Shown here: positions 41,203-49,766 of the stretch, piece after piece | How positions within the stretch are numbered: position 1 is the first letter of the stretch | Layout: every line of letters starts with the position of its first letter | Origin: Clostridium sp. OM02-18AC | GTDB taxonomy: Bacteria > Bacillota > Clostridia > Lachnospirales > Lachnospiraceae | Assembly (NCBI RefSeq): GCF_003481825.1 | Contig: NZ_QULW01000011.1 | Coordinates: 58,365 to 122,364, forward strand | DNA length: 64,000 nt | Reading direction: 5' to 3' | The notes under the pieces: generated by a model | The model's input: the letters and a program-made list of their open reading frames with translations, nothing else | Databases searched by the model: none | What the model was told of the DNA's origin: nothing | Position numbers and translations under genes: made by a program

Positions 41203-41230
41203 TTGACATTTTAGGCACGACAGTTACTAT
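41203..41230 (+). promoter_or_regulatory. Promoter for murG
   Basis: TTGACA (41203-41208), 16-bp spacer and TACTAT (41225-41230) on the plus strand, about 90 nt before the murG ATG. An alternative TATAGT three bases further gives a 19-bp spacer. Confidence 0.6.
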
Positions 41231-41233
41231 AGT

Positions 41234-41249
41234 AGTACAGATATGTACT
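41234..41249. promoter_or_regulatory. Palindromic operator-like site in murG leader
   Basis: AGTACA (41234-41239), GATA, TGTACT (41244-41249): 6-bp inverted arms placed at the probable transcription start. No known regulator is assigned. Confidence 0.35.
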
Positions 41250-41253
41250 CGTA

Positions 41254-41282
41254 CGTAACCGTGAGAATGCCAAACGGTTACG
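41254..41282. repeat. Palindromic intergenic element (murG leader)
   Basis: Perfect 9-bp arms, CGTAACCGT (41254-41262) and ACGGTTACG (41274-41282), centre GAGAATGCCAA. It lies inside the murG leader, so it would fold in the transcript. Closest relative: the copy at 59951-59980. Confidence 0.75.
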
Positions 41283-41320
41283 CTTACACAGACTTTTATC
41301 CAACCGGAGGTAATTTTTAT

Positions 41321-42391
41321 ATGAAGAAGATTGTTCTGACCGGCGGCGGTACTGCCGGACACGTTACACCAAACCTGGCTCTGCTGCCATCTTTGCAGGA
41401 GCGGGGCTACGAGGTCCACTACATCGGTTCCTACAACGGCATCGAGAAAAAACTCATCGAGGGAGCCGGGATTCCGTATGATGGCATTTCATCCGGCAAG
41501 CTGCGCCGTTACTTTGACTTAAAAAACTTTTCTGATCCCTTTCGCGTCATCAAAGGCTATGCGGAGGCACGGGCACTCTTAAAGAAATACCGCCCGGATG
41601 TGGTCTTCTCCAAAGGCGGTTTTGTGGCAGTTCCGGTTGTTCTGGCTGCCAAACACTTCAAGATCCCGACCATCATCCACGAATCCGATATGACCCCGGG
41701 ACTGGCCAACAAGATCTGCATCCCGTCTGCTGCCAAAGTCTGCTGTAACTTTCCGGAAACCCTGCAGTACCTTCCGGCTGACAAAGCAGTCCTCACCGGT
41801 TCTCCGATCCGTCGGGAATTACTTCAGGGCGACCGCCTGACCGGCTTAAACTTCACAGGACTTTCCGCCGCCAAACCGATCATCATGGTCATCGGCGGAA
41901 GTCTTGGCGCTGTTGCCATCAACAATGCCGTACGCGAACTGCTCCCAAAACTTCTGCAGAAATACCAGGTAATACATATCTGCGGAAAAGGTCATCTGGA
42001 TGAAAGCCTCATCGGACGTCCGGGCTATGTTCAGTATGAATATGTAGATGCTCCGCTGCGCCACCTCTTCGCTGCCGCAGATATCGTCCTGTCCCGCGCC
42101 GGTGCCAACTCCATCTGCGAGATCCTGGCACTTAGAAAGCCGAACGTGTTAATTCCGCTTTCCGCTGCCGCCAGCCGCGGTGACCAGATTTTAAATGCCC
42201 GTTCCTTTGAAAAGCAGGGATTCTCCACGGTTCTGGAGGAAGAAAATGTCACCGGAAGTTCCCTGTATGATGCCATCGAGACCACCTACGAAAACCGCAG
42301 AAAATTTGTAGATGCGATGGAAAAGAGTGAGTTGTCTGACGCTGTCAGCATTGTTATGGGGCTGATTGCTTCTTACGCAGAGACTGAATAA
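41321..42391 (+). CDS. murG: UDP-GlcNAc--lipid I N-acetylglucosaminyltransferase
   Basis: Peripheral membrane glycosyltransferase that converts lipid I to lipid II on the inner face of the membrane. The 356-aa protein begins MKKIVLTGGGTAGHVTPNLAL with the G-loop motif. The second donor-binding region is IGGSLGAVAINNAV, and the C-terminal UDP-GlcNAc site is RAGANSICEILALRKPNVLIP. CCGGAGG lies ten bases before the ATG; an earlier in-frame start at 41243 is not supported. The gene stands alone, outside the usual mur/div cluster, with its own promoter and terminator. Confidence 0.95.
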   Translation: MKKIVLTGGGTAGHVTPNLALLPSLQERGYEVHYIGSYNGIEKKLIEGAGIPYDGISSGKLRRYFDLKNFSDPFRVIKGYAEARALLKKYRPDVVFSKGGFVAVPVVLAAKHFKIPTIIHESDMTPGLANKICIPSAAKVCCNFPETLQYLPADKAVLTGSPIRRELLQGDRLTGLNFTGLSAAKPIIMVIGGSLGAVAINNAVRELLPKLLQKYQVIHICGKGHLDESLIGRPGYVQYEYVDAPLRHLFAAADIVLSRAGANSICEILALRKPNVLIPLSAAASRGDQILNARSFEKQGFSTVLEEENVTGSSLYDAIETTYENRRKFVDAMEKSELSDAVSIVMGLIASYAETE

Positions 42392-42410
42392 CCATTTATT
42401 TCACTTTAAT

Positions 42411-42450
42411 AGGGCCGTGTGAGTTGCCGAAAGGCAACTCACACGGCCCT
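42411..42450 (+). terminator. 40-bp hairpin terminator after murG, copy 2 of a repeated hairpin
   Basis: Perfect palindrome with arms AGGGCCGTGTGAGTTGCC and GGCAACTCACACGGCCCT around a GAAA tetraloop, then TTGTCAT. It matches the hairpin after lepB (10366-10405) in order and in the CTTGTC tail. It lies 20 nt past murG and 22 nt past the HIT gene end, so it may serve both strands. Confidence 0.8.
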
Positions 42451-42472
42451 TGTCATATACTTAAATTGTTAC

Positions 42473-42889
42473 TTACAGTCCTGCCTTTAACGTCTCTGCA
42501 GTCTGTACCAGCTCCTCCTGCTCTGGCTTTCCTGGTACCCAGTTTACCATATCCGGACCGCCTTCATAACGCGGGATCACATGGACATGCAGATGAAATA
42601 CGGTCTGACCTGCGCTGGTTCCGTTGTTCTGGACAACATTGAATCCGCTGGCGCCAAGCTGGCTCTTCATGGATTTTCCGAGCTTTGCAGCAAGCGGCAG
42701 GATTTTTGCCATAACTTCCTCATCTGCCTCGCAGATGTCTTTATAATGATTCTTCGGCAGAATCAGGGTGTGACCTTTGGATGCCGGACCTAAATCCAGG
42801 ATTGCACGGAAGTCATCATCCTCATATACGGTAGCAGACGGAATTTCGCCGTTTGCGATCTTGCAGAAAATACAATTATCATCTCTCAT
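42473..42889 (-). CDS. HIT-family nucleotide-binding protein
   Basis: Histidine-triad hydrolase, 138 aa, of the Hint/HinT branch that hydrolyses AMP-lysine or similar nucleotide conjugates. The N-terminus CIFCKIANGEIPSATVYEDD contains the two Cys of the family, and the active-site triad is HLHVHVIPR near residue 101. I choose the ATG at 42887-42889 because GGAGG lies eight bases upstream. A longer reading would translate the 60-bp repeat upstream and is rejected. The next gene on this strand is the rhomboid protease, 234 bp away. Confidence 0.94.
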   Translation of the reverse strand: MRDDNCIFCKIANGEIPSATVYEDDDFRAILDLGPASKGHTLILPKNHYKDICEADEEVMAKILPLAAKLGKSMKSQLGASGFNVVQNNGTSAGQTVFHLHVHVIPRYEGGPDMVNWVPGKPEQEELVQTAETLKAGL

Positions 42890-42921
42890 GTTCATTTCCT
42901 CCATAATTATTAGTAGTAGTG

Positions 42922-43105
42922 CATGCCTCCCGCACCGGCCCGTGCGAGCACGACCGGCGCGCTCTGCCTGTTTTCGGCACTTTTTCAGTGCCCGTTCAAA
43001 AACACTTCGTGTTTTTTCACTGTCGGGCGTTCGCCCTATCGAAAACATGCCTCCCGCACCGGCCCGTGCGAGCACGACCGGCGCGCTCTGCCTGTTTTCG
43101 GCACT
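42922..43105. repeat. Exact 60-bp direct repeat with hairpins between the copies
   Basis: 42922-42981 and 43046-43105 are identical over 60 bases, 124 bp apart. The unit is GC-rich and holds GCAC...GTGC and GAGC...GCTC pairing. The 64 bp between copies contain a hairpin (AAAACAC/GTGTTTT around TTC), enclosed by CAGTG/CACTG, and a GGGC/GCCC hairpin. No coding frame with support spans it. It lies between the HIT and rhomboid genes. Confidence 0.85.
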
Positions 43106-43123
43106 GCTCATTGCTATCACAAA

Positions 43124-43771
43124 TTATACACTCCAAATATCGGCTCGGCAAGTACGTTTAGGTTTACGGTAAAAAAGCGCTGCCAGAATAATGCCGATGA
43201 CCAGACCGCCTACATGCGCTGCGTTGTCAACTCCGGTGCTGGTAAAACCCAGGTACAGGGAAAAAGCAGCCATAACCACCAGCTGGCGGCTGTTTAGATC
43301 TTCCAGGCATCCTTTATTCACAGCCACCACATAGATCAGACCGCCCACGACTCCAAAGATCGCACCGGAAGCTCCGGCTCCTACTGCCCAGTCTCCCACC
43401 GGCAGTTCAAAAAGCATGGAAACCACATTTGCCCCAACTCCGCAGAGTAAATAAAACAGCAGATACTTCACTTTTCCAAGTGCCCGCTCCAAATTGTCCC
43501 CCAGTACAAATAAAACCAGCATATTATTCACAATATGGTTGATGCCGAAATGCATAAACATGGAAGTCAGCAGCCGGTAATACTCATGGTCTTCCAACAC
43601 ACAAGGACCATACATGGCACCGTGCTGCAGCATAAAATAGGCATCCTCACTGGAACCTGCGAGCTCCAGATACAAAAAATAAGTAATATTAAGTATAATC
43701 AGCATACCATTGACCCATGCACGCGGACGGTGGAGTGGTGTTATCTCATAAGGATTCTGATATTGGTTCAT
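43124..43771 (-). CDS. Rhomboid-family intramembrane serine protease
   Basis: Six-helix membrane protease, 215 aa. The catalytic Ser lies in GAGASGAIFGVVGGL (about 131-145) and the catalytic His in GVDNAAHVGGLVIG (about 182-195). The HINHIVNNMLVLFVLG segment has the conserved Asn/His of the oxyanion site. Rhomboid proteases cut membrane-anchored substrates. Its position at the 3' end of the Tad locus, in the same direction, allows the idea that a Tad or TadE-like protein is its substrate; that is inference only. Confidence 0.92.
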   Translation of the reverse strand: MNQYQNPYEITPLHRPRAWVNGMLIILNITYFLYLELAGSSEDAYFMLQHGAMYGPCVLEDHEYYRLLTSMFMHFGINHIVNNMLVLFVLGDNLERALGKVKYLLFYLLCGVGANVVSMLFELPVGDWAVGAGASGAIFGVVGGLIYVVAVNKGCLEDLNSRQLVVMAAFSLYLGFTSTGVDNAAHVGGLVIGIILAALFYRKPKRTCRADIWSV

Positions 43772-43858
43772 ATAAATTCCATTCTCGCTTTCGCAGCCAT
43801 TTTTCTGATCTTTTCCTTATCTTAACGTATCCACCCACAAAAATCCACATCTATTTTC

Positions 43859-45214
43859 CTACTCAAACCGATATCTTACCCCGGCAATGTTTACCTCCAC
43901 GCCTTCCCAGATTTCCATAATCTCATTATTTTCCAACATGCGGCCGCCCACACTGGTCCCATTTGTGGAATTTAAATCCTGCACATAATACCGCTCATCC
44001 TTTCGGTCGATCCGCAAATGAAGACGGCTGACCGTCTCCCTGGGCAGAATATAATCCACCAGATTTTCCTGCTTTCCAATAATGAATGGATAATAGGCAA
44101 TCACGATATCCTCTGTTCCCGCGTCCAATGCTGCAAGTTTTCGGATCGTTGTACGATTTTCGGATGAGTCGCCATTTAAAAGGACGGTATCATTCCCCTG
44201 GGCAGGCTTCTCTGATCCCGGTTCCCTTCCTGCTGTTTCTCTTCCCTGACGTTTCTCGGCATCATTTCCATATGCATCAAAATATCCTGGTGACTCCAAA
44301 GAGTCATTTTCCGCGAATATCGTCTCCCAGGGCATCTGGATCTCCCGCTCATACTCCCGCTGTTTTTCTTCCTGCCGTTTTCTTCTGTGCTGTTTCCACC
44401 TTCCCCAAAAGCTGCTCTCGCCGGGTTCGGAATCCGTCTGAATCTTGTTGGTGCGCACGGTACCCAGCTGCCACGCTGGCGGTTGCTTTTCGGCTTCCGG
44501 AAGTTTCCGGGCTGCTTCGCGAAACGGGTACTGCTCATAATGCTTCTCATCAAAAGCTTCCTTTCCAGACGCAGCCGTCCTGCCATTTTCTTCAGCACCT
44601 GCACTTCCATCAGATCCCATCCTGAATATCGTTTTTCCGTCTTTATCCCCGTTTTTTTCCACACTGCATTTCTGCTGCGCAAGCCGCAGGATATCCCCCA
44701 TTCCATAATTTTCTTTTCTGGTTTCCTGGTAAAGTCCGTAGGCCAGCACCACCGATTCCTTGTCGCGATGGTCGACTTTTCCGAGAAGATACTCCAAAAG
44801 CTTACTGTAATCCTCTGGGAAATCACACTCTCTTCCGGGTACCAGACACAACCATACCTTTAAACTTTCCGGGTCCACATACAGATATTCCGGATCCAGC
44901 AGTACATTTTTCTCGCTGAGCAGATACTGCTCCATATGATCCAGGGCGCGGGCAATTCCAAATACCAATGCGCGGATCTGTGGTGCCTGAACAGACTGCC
45001 CTTCCAGCATACGGGTCAAAGGCTGCCTGGATGTAATTTCATAAAAGAAACGGATTTTTTCATCTTTCTGTCTTACCTGAAAATGCAGGATTCCCTCAAT
45101 CTGATTCTGCTCCAGCATTTTCTGTTCAAATGGAATCATCTCCGGAAATTCCGACAATTCCGGATCTACGATCAGGTAATTTCGTTTCATTTCTCTCTGA
45201 TAACTGGTCTTCAT
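43859..45214 (-). CDS. DUF6382/FHA-domain protein of the Tad locus
   Basis: The 451-aa protein has an N-terminal DUF6382-type domain (about 1-165, YLIVDPELSEFPEMIPFEQKM to LLEYLLGKVDHRDKES), a low-complexity charged linker (about 190-370) and a C-terminal FHA domain (about 375-451) with SRLHLRI and DLNSTNGTSVGGRML, the phosphothreonine-recognition hallmarks. It probably reads out Ser/Thr kinase signals near the pilus machine. The ATG at 45212-45214 follows GGAGG by seven bases and overlaps the stop of the preceding pseudopilin gene (ATGA). It is the last gene of the Tad operon. Confidence 0.88.
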   Translation of the reverse strand: MKTSYQREMKRNYLIVDPELSEFPEMIPFEQKMLEQNQIEGILHFQVRQKDEKIRFFYEITSRQPLTRMLEGQSVQAPQIRALVFGIARALDHMEQYLLSEKNVLLDPEYLYVDPESLKVWLCLVPGRECDFPEDYSKLLEYLLGKVDHRDKESVVLAYGLYQETRKENYGMGDILRLAQQKCSVEKNGDKDGKTIFRMGSDGSAGAEENGRTAASGKEAFDEKHYEQYPFREAARKLPEAEKQPPAWQLGTVRTNKIQTDSEPGESSFWGRWKQHRRKRQEEKQREYEREIQMPWETIFAENDSLESPGYFDAYGNDAEKRQGRETAGREPGSEKPAQGNDTVLLNGDSSENRTTIRKLAALDAGTEDIVIAYYPFIIGKQENLVDYILPRETVSRLHLRIDRKDERYYVQDLNSTNGTSVGGRMLENNEIMEIWEGVEVNIAGVRYRFE

Positions 45215-45528
45215 GTCATATCCTCCGCCAGACTCCACATCCTAAGCGATTTTTCCGGACGGAATACCGGCGCTGAAATTTCCAAGTTCCAATTGCTTCC
45301 ATCCGCCCGCCTCTGAATACGTTCTTCCTGATCATGTTCGATCTGATGACGTTCCCGCTCCACGGTCTCATGCAGCCTGAAATTTCCTGCTGCCCTGGCG
45401 CTCCAGCTCATTGCCTGCCCCATCAGTACCATAAGTGTAGTCAGCACGACTACCATAACACCTGCCGCCTCTACCGTCATACTGGCCCGCAATCCTTTTT
45501 TCTTCTGCATTTCGCTCCTGTATCTCAT
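45211..45528 (-). CDS. Small TadE-like pseudopilin
   Basis: The 105-aa protein has a short basic N-terminus and one long hydrophobic segment (ASMTVEAAGVMVVVLTTLMVLM, about 15-36) in which the Glu of the pilin-like TVEA motif is preserved. The rest is a hydrophilic, partly helical domain rich in Arg and Glu. Such small proteins are minor pilins in Tad systems. AGGAGAG precedes the ATG by three bases, and its stop overlaps the FHA gene start. Confidence 0.78.
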   Translation of the reverse strand: MRYRSEMQKKKGLRASMTVEAAGVMVVVLTTLMVLMGQAMSWSARAAGNFRLHETVERERHQIEHDQEERIQRRADGSNWNLEISAPVFRPEKSLRMWSLAEDMT

Positions 45529-45649
45529 CTACTCTCTCCTATCCCATTCCTGGCAGCCATCCTCCTTTGCGTCACGCAAGGCGCTTCCTGTTTCCAGAAA
45601 GCAATGTTCGTTGCTGGACACACATACATGTCCAGTAAACAATCTTCTG

Positions 45650-46249
45650 TTATGAACCCAAAAGGTCCATCTGCACGATCCGGTTTACCACGATCCAAAT
45701 TCCAGGTAACACCGCAAAAGGCAAAAAAGGAAACTCTGTCTTTCCGATTTTCAATCTTCTTTCCTGGCAGCTGCTCCGGTTCCTGCATCGATTCACACAG
45801 TGAAACACATAATATCCCAATCCGAATAAGCCACTGCTCAATACTGCCCCGCACAAAAGAAGCAGATTGTCTGCCAGGCCCAGGAACAGACCGCTGATCA
45901 GAAAGAAACAGCCATCTCCTGCTCCGATCCCCCCACTCAGCCAGGAAAATACCAGCAATGCTGCACCGGGCAGAAGCCCTGCTAGATAAGGGAACCATGC
46001 TTTCCACAACCATAAAATTCCCAAGTCCGCGCCAGTTCCGTCCCCTTTCAGGCTCAGGGACCACACGACCAGTGCCTGAACCGCCAATGCTGCCGCCCCG
46101 GACAAACATAATCCCCCTATCCTGATCTGTTTTGTTTTCAAATCCTGCCAGGCCGCTGTCATCAGGAAAATCACAAAGATGCCCATACGGACTAAAACCA
46201 GAATCATTTCTATCGTTAGTTCCATAGTGATCGTTATTTTCCTCTTCAT
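45650..46249 (-). CDS. Prepilin peptidase, A24 family (second copy)
   Basis: About six membrane segments in 199 aa. The first catalytic Asp is in TAAWQDLKTKQIR and the second in GGIGAGDGCFFL, which keeps GxGD but has Cys where the family often has Lys. It is shorter than the first peptidase (54469) and lacks the N-methyltransferase domain, as for TadV/CpaA. The start is uncertain: ATG at 46249 has AGGA close upstream, while other in-frame starts lie at 46306 and 46225. Two peptidases in one Tad locus may process different pilins. Confidence 0.75.
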   Translation of the reverse strand: MKRKITITMELTIEMILVLVRMGIFVIFLMTAAWQDLKTKQIRIGGLCLSGAAALAVQALVVWSLSLKGDGTGADLGILWLWKAWFPYLAGLLPGAALLVFSWLSGGIGAGDGCFFLISGLFLGLADNLLLLCGAVLSSGLFGLGYYVFHCVNRCRNRSSCQERRLKIGKTEFPFLPFAVLPGIWIVVNRIVQMDLLGS

Positions 46250-46302
46250 TTTCCTGCTATCACCATTTGCCCCATATCGTGACTGCGCATTCTCCAGATC
46301 AC

Positions 46303-47343
46303 TCATCCTCCACCGCAATAAGAGCAAGCCCCCAGATGCTTTACCTCTTTTAATTTTACCGCCCGCACATAAGCCATGATCGCTTTGCAATCCTGCATTG
46401 CGTGGTAACGTCCCCCGCTTGGCATAATGTAAACGGTACTTCCCTTTCCAGCGTTTTGGGCACAGGAAGCGCATGGATAATACTTGCTGCCATCTGTGTT
46501 CCGTTTACCGGAGACACTTTCCCAGGCCACCGCCGTCAGCTTGTTTGACAGGTAATGGCAGCTCCGGTCCGGATGATAGCGCGTGCTGTTCTTCCCGACA
46601 TATACGATCTGCTCATCCTCATCCCCGACATTCGCATCTGCCCCGTAACGCCCGTCCCTTCCGATCCAGCACCGTCTCCGGCTTCGTACCGTGCGATGAA
46701 GGGAGGAAAGTCCGAGTACCGGAAACGGAAAGGAAATATCATATTCCATAACCAGATCCAGCGTCTCCCCATCCTCACGGATAGAAGATCCCAGCATACT
46801 GACGTGGGATACCTGTGCCGTGTCACAATAATCCATGGTTTTTCCACGGGCATACATGGGAGCTGCTACGGCCGCTGCATTCTGGCAAAATGCCAGGGTT
46901 GCTTCCCCTGCCCCTGGAATGCTGCCTAAATTTCCCCGCTCAACACGGTCCAGAAGATAGGCATACTGACTCAGTTCTTCTCCTGCTGCTTCCAGACCTG
47001 CCTGCAGTTTCCGTTCTGTCATCATGATTCTGGCCGGAAGCATCAGACAGACTGAGGCAAAGATCAGAAGCGGCAGCACCAGGGCTGCTTCCAGTGTCAA
47101 GGAAGCATTCAACGACCTGAACCCGTTTTTTGCCGTGGATTTTTCCCTTTTTGCAAAGCGTACTCTCATCAGGGAGGTGAAAGGGAATGCCCTGCTGTCC
47201 GAATGTTTCCTGCCGCATTTCTGAGCTGAGAACCATTTGTCTTTTTGAAAGGGGCTTCGTACTTGGAGAGGTACATTTGTTTTATTTTTCTGATTCGCCC
47301 GTTGTTGTCCGCGGCTGATTGGATCGTTCATCCAGCAGAGCAT
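46303..47343 (-). CDS. TadE-like protein with tandem Cys/His motifs at its C-terminus
   Basis: The 346-aa protein has a 60-residue N-terminal leader, then the pilin-like segment ASLTLEAALVLPLLIFASVC (about 79-98), a globular part, and a C-terminal region (about 240-346) with two tandem motifs. These read VYVGKNSTRYHPDRSCHYL...YYPCASC and VYIMPSGGRYHAMQDCKAI...GACSYC. The pattern resembles small Ada-like zinc sites in other exported proteins. AAGGAGG lies nine bases before the ATG at 47343, supporting the long leader. It may be a minor pilin capped by a metal- or disulfide-stabilised module. Confidence 0.75.
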   Translation of the reverse strand: MLCWMNDPISRGQQRANQKNKTNVPLQVRSPFQKDKWFSAQKCGRKHSDSRAFPFTSLMRVRFAKREKSTAKNGFRSLNASLTLEAALVLPLLIFASVCLMLPARIMMTERKLQAGLEAAGEELSQYAYLLDRVERGNLGSIPGAGEATLAFCQNAAAVAAPMYARGKTMDYCDTAQVSHVSMLGSSIREDGETLDLVMEYDISFPFPVLGLSSLHRTVRSRRRCWIGRDGRYGADANVGDEDEQIVYVGKNSTRYHPDRSCHYLSNKLTAVAWESVSGKRNTDGSKYYPCASCAQNAGKGSTVYIMPSGGRYHAMQDCKAIMAYVRAVKLKEVKHLGACSYCGGG

Positions 47344-47360
47344 TCCTTTTCACCTCCTTT

Positions 47361-49463
47361 TTAATAGCGTCGTTCTACTTTCACGGTCAGATTCATTCCC
47401 GTTTCCCGGTTTCCAGTCAGGTTTTCCACAAATGCCGGAGAAAAGAACAGGTATTTTCCACAGACATTTCCGGACATATGCACCTGATACACGCCGTTGC
47501 GCATGCGAAATCCGCTTTTCCCCTGCCCGAGATTCAGCTGGATCACATCCATGATCCGGTATTCCTGGCGGACTGTCGGTTCCACAAACAGCAGGATCTT
47601 CAGCCAGGAAAGATACGAAAGCCCGCGTTCCCCGCCTCCGGCCTTCAGTGTTCCATCCCGTCCCAAAGCAAGCAGGTTTTCCACATCCAGCGTCCAGTCC
47701 TCCGCTGTTTTCAACAAAACCACGTTTTTTCCGGCAAGAAGTCCTTTTACATCCATGAGTGCTTCCCCTAAAGCCCAGACCGACATGACAAAAAAAGTTG
47801 TCACCAAAATCAGCGGTGTGATCGAACCGGCTCCCGTGATCACGGCTGCCAGCGCCCTGGCCTGTTCCCGCTTACCGCTGTCGGAAAGAATATGGATCAA
47901 ATTCAGACCGGATCGGACTGCTAAAAGCCGGTGCACTGCATCACTCAAGTTTTCCCGGTCACTTGCATTTCCAAACAGGAGGTATTCCATCTCGTAATCC
48001 AAAACATGTGCCTGTGTTTCCAGCTTTGTGCCGTCCCCTGCTATATCTCCCTGCGTTGTGTTCACAGACTCTGCACCTGGGCTTGTTTCGCCTGAATTTT
48101 CATTGGTCTTTTTCAGATTCTTTTGTCCCTCTCTTTTTTCCGGAACATGCTTCTGCTCCACCCCAGAACAAAACTGGGAGAAAAACATTCCGCAGTATTC
48201 ATTCACCAGAACATGATCCACCATGCTACCGCTCCCGGCGCCTTCCTCATAGCTTTCTGTATGGGAAGGAAGTTCCGCCGTACTGGCAAGCTTTTCCGAT
48301 ACCAGGTGTCCTTCCGGCACCAGAAGCCCCAGCATTCCTTCCTGGTAAAGCTGTTCCACCTGTTTTAACCAGCCTTCCTTTTGCTTATCCTGAATGCCAT
48401 GCGCAAAGGATAATACCGGAATTACAATCCCTTCCAGGCCATTGCGCACAGGTCTCCACAAGCTCTCATAATCCGGCTCACCGCCATCTCCATCTTCATC
48501 CTCCTCATCCTCCCATTCTTCAATCTCCCGTTCTACTTCATAGGAAAGTTCGATCAATGCTTCCAGACGCTGAATCTGCCCGGCACTGTCTGACTCCAGA
48601 TTCCGGATTTCCTGCCTGCGCTTCCCATCTTCCGCTATGTATGCCTCGTATTCCTGGATTTCCTCATCCAGAGCCGCTGCTGTCCCGGCACTCAACCGGT
48701 CCGCACGCGCATTTTGCTCTTGCCGGTCCGCTGCCAGGACAGCAGACAGCTTATCCGCTTCTTTTTCATACTGCCGTACCAGCCCCGGAATCTTTTTTAA
48801 TTCCCCGATCATCCGCTCCGCCGCTCTGCGAAATCCCGCTCCATCATAAGAAGAGAGACTGCTTAATCCCTGCTCACGGAATGTCCGCTGTCGGTCCAGA
48901 TTTCCACTGATATCTTCCAGTACCCGCTCCAGCTTCCACACATCCCGGGTTCTGAGGCGGTAGGTCTGTGCCATCTCAGTCACAGCCTCCGCCTCCCGCT
49001 CATAGTCCCAGAGTTCCGGCACGCCATCACCCTCAAAATCCAGCTTCCATATCCCATATTTCATATAGTCCAGGATTTCTTTCTCCAGGTATGCTCCATG
49101 TCCGTCCGTTGCCCGCACAACCTCTTCTGCAGTGGCCTGCTCCAGCGCCATGGGATACCAGTTTTTTGTTTCCAGATAAGGCAGCAGAAATCCTGCAAAA
49201 TCCTGTTCGATCTCTTCCGGGGTTTCATATTCCGCAAACAACAGGCGATACCGGTCCCACAGTTCCCGGTGATACTGACTGAACACGGAATCCATGGAAG
49301 AGGAGACCGCCATCTGCAGATACCACCTCGCCCCGGCCGTACGCGCGGATTCCATCAATACACATAAAAATGCAAAGAGGATCATCAGGATCATGCTGAT
49401 AAACACGGTAATCTGTCCACGCAATCCCTGTTTTTTCCCATACTGCCTCATCCCACATCCCAT
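47361..49463 (-). CDS. DUF5702-type Tad locus membrane protein
   Basis: The 700-aa protein has one N-terminal helix (RGQITVFISMILMILFAFLCVLMESARTAGARWYL, about 15-49; core ITVFISMILMILFAFLCV), a long coiled-coil-rich extracellular region (150-380), and an acidic segment EEWEDEEDEDGDGGEPDYE near 318-336. The C-terminus contains two hydrophobic stretches (TPLILVTTFFVMSVWALGEAL) and ends in a beta-rich part. The N-terminal segment resembles TadE/TadF/TadG proteins. It likely belongs to the pilus assembly or tip complex. The start could be the ATG at 49463 or the one four codons later. Confidence 0.78.
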   Translation of the reverse strand: MGCGMRQYGKKQGLRGQITVFISMILMILFAFLCVLMESARTAGARWYLQMAVSSSMDSVFSQYHRELWDRYRLLFAEYETPEEIEQDFAGFLLPYLETKNWYPMALEQATAEEVVRATDGHGAYLEKEILDYMKYGIWKLDFEGDGVPELWDYEREAEAVTEMAQTYRLRTRDVWKLERVLEDISGNLDRQRTFREQGLSSLSSYDGAGFRRAAERMIGELKKIPGLVRQYEKEADKLSAVLAADRQEQNARADRLSAGTAAALDEEIQEYEAYIAEDGKRRQEIRNLESDSAGQIQRLEALIELSYEVEREIEEWEDEEDEDGDGGEPDYESLWRPVRNGLEGIVIPVLSFAHGIQDKQKEGWLKQVEQLYQEGMLGLLVPEGHLVSEKLASTAELPSHTESYEEGAGSGSMVDHVLVNEYCGMFFSQFCSGVEQKHVPEKREGQKNLKKTNENSGETSPGAESVNTTQGDIAGDGTKLETQAHVLDYEMEYLLFGNASDRENLSDAVHRLLAVRSGLNLIHILSDSGKREQARALAAVITGAGSITPLILVTTFFVMSVWALGEALMDVKGLLAGKNVVLLKTAEDWTLDVENLLALGRDGTLKAGGGERGLSYLSWLKILLFVEPTVRQEYRIMDVIQLNLGQGKSGFRMRNGVYQVHMSGNVCGKYLFFSPAFVENLTGNRETGMNLTVKVERRY

Positions 49464-49474
49464 CCTAACAATTC

Positions 49475-49681
49475 CTAATAAACTTCTTTTGACTGACTTT
49501 CAATCTCCTTGAAAATGTTCTCCAACAGCTTGGTGATCTGGGTCTTGAAAATGATCACCAAACCGATCAGCACCACGAGCAAGAGTACAATTTCTATCGT
49601 ACCCACACCTTCTTCCTGTTTCCAGAACGCGTTCCACTCCTGCACCAGCTTATTTTCCTTCCAGTTTTTCTTTCTGTTCAT
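49475..49681 (-). CDS. Flp1-type type IVb pilin
   Basis: Major pilin candidate, 68 aa. The prepilin site QEEGVGTIEIVLLLVVLIG has Gly before the cleavage point, which puts Glu at position +5 of the mature pilin (VGTIE), as required for type IV pilins. A single hydrophobic helix (about 26-45) follows and then a short Lys/Glu tail. I favour the ATG at 49679-49681; an upstream GTG at 49720 would add 13 residues. It sits between TadC and the DUF5702 gene, so the peptidase at 54469 probably processes it. Confidence 0.85.
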   Translation of the reverse strand: MNRKKNWKENKLVQEWNAFWKQEEGVGTIEIVLLLVVLIGLVIIFKTQITKLLENIFKEIESQSKEVY

Positions 49682-49766
49682 ACTCTTCCCCATTTCCTTT
49701 CTTGATTTTTGTTGAGCCACAACATTCCCTGCTCAGAATGCTCCGCATTATCAGAATGAAAATCCA

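Noticed and set aside
42890..43120. N-terminal extension of the HIT protein by about 77 residues
   Set aside because: It would translate the 60-bp direct repeat and lacks a ribosome binding site; the ATG at 42889 has a good one.
45525..46109. 194-codon frame on the minus strand whose stop overlaps the small TadE start (ATGA)
   Set aside because: It is a shadow of the prepilin peptidase frame with no family-like features; the overlap is probably chance, since the TadE gene has its own ribosome binding site.
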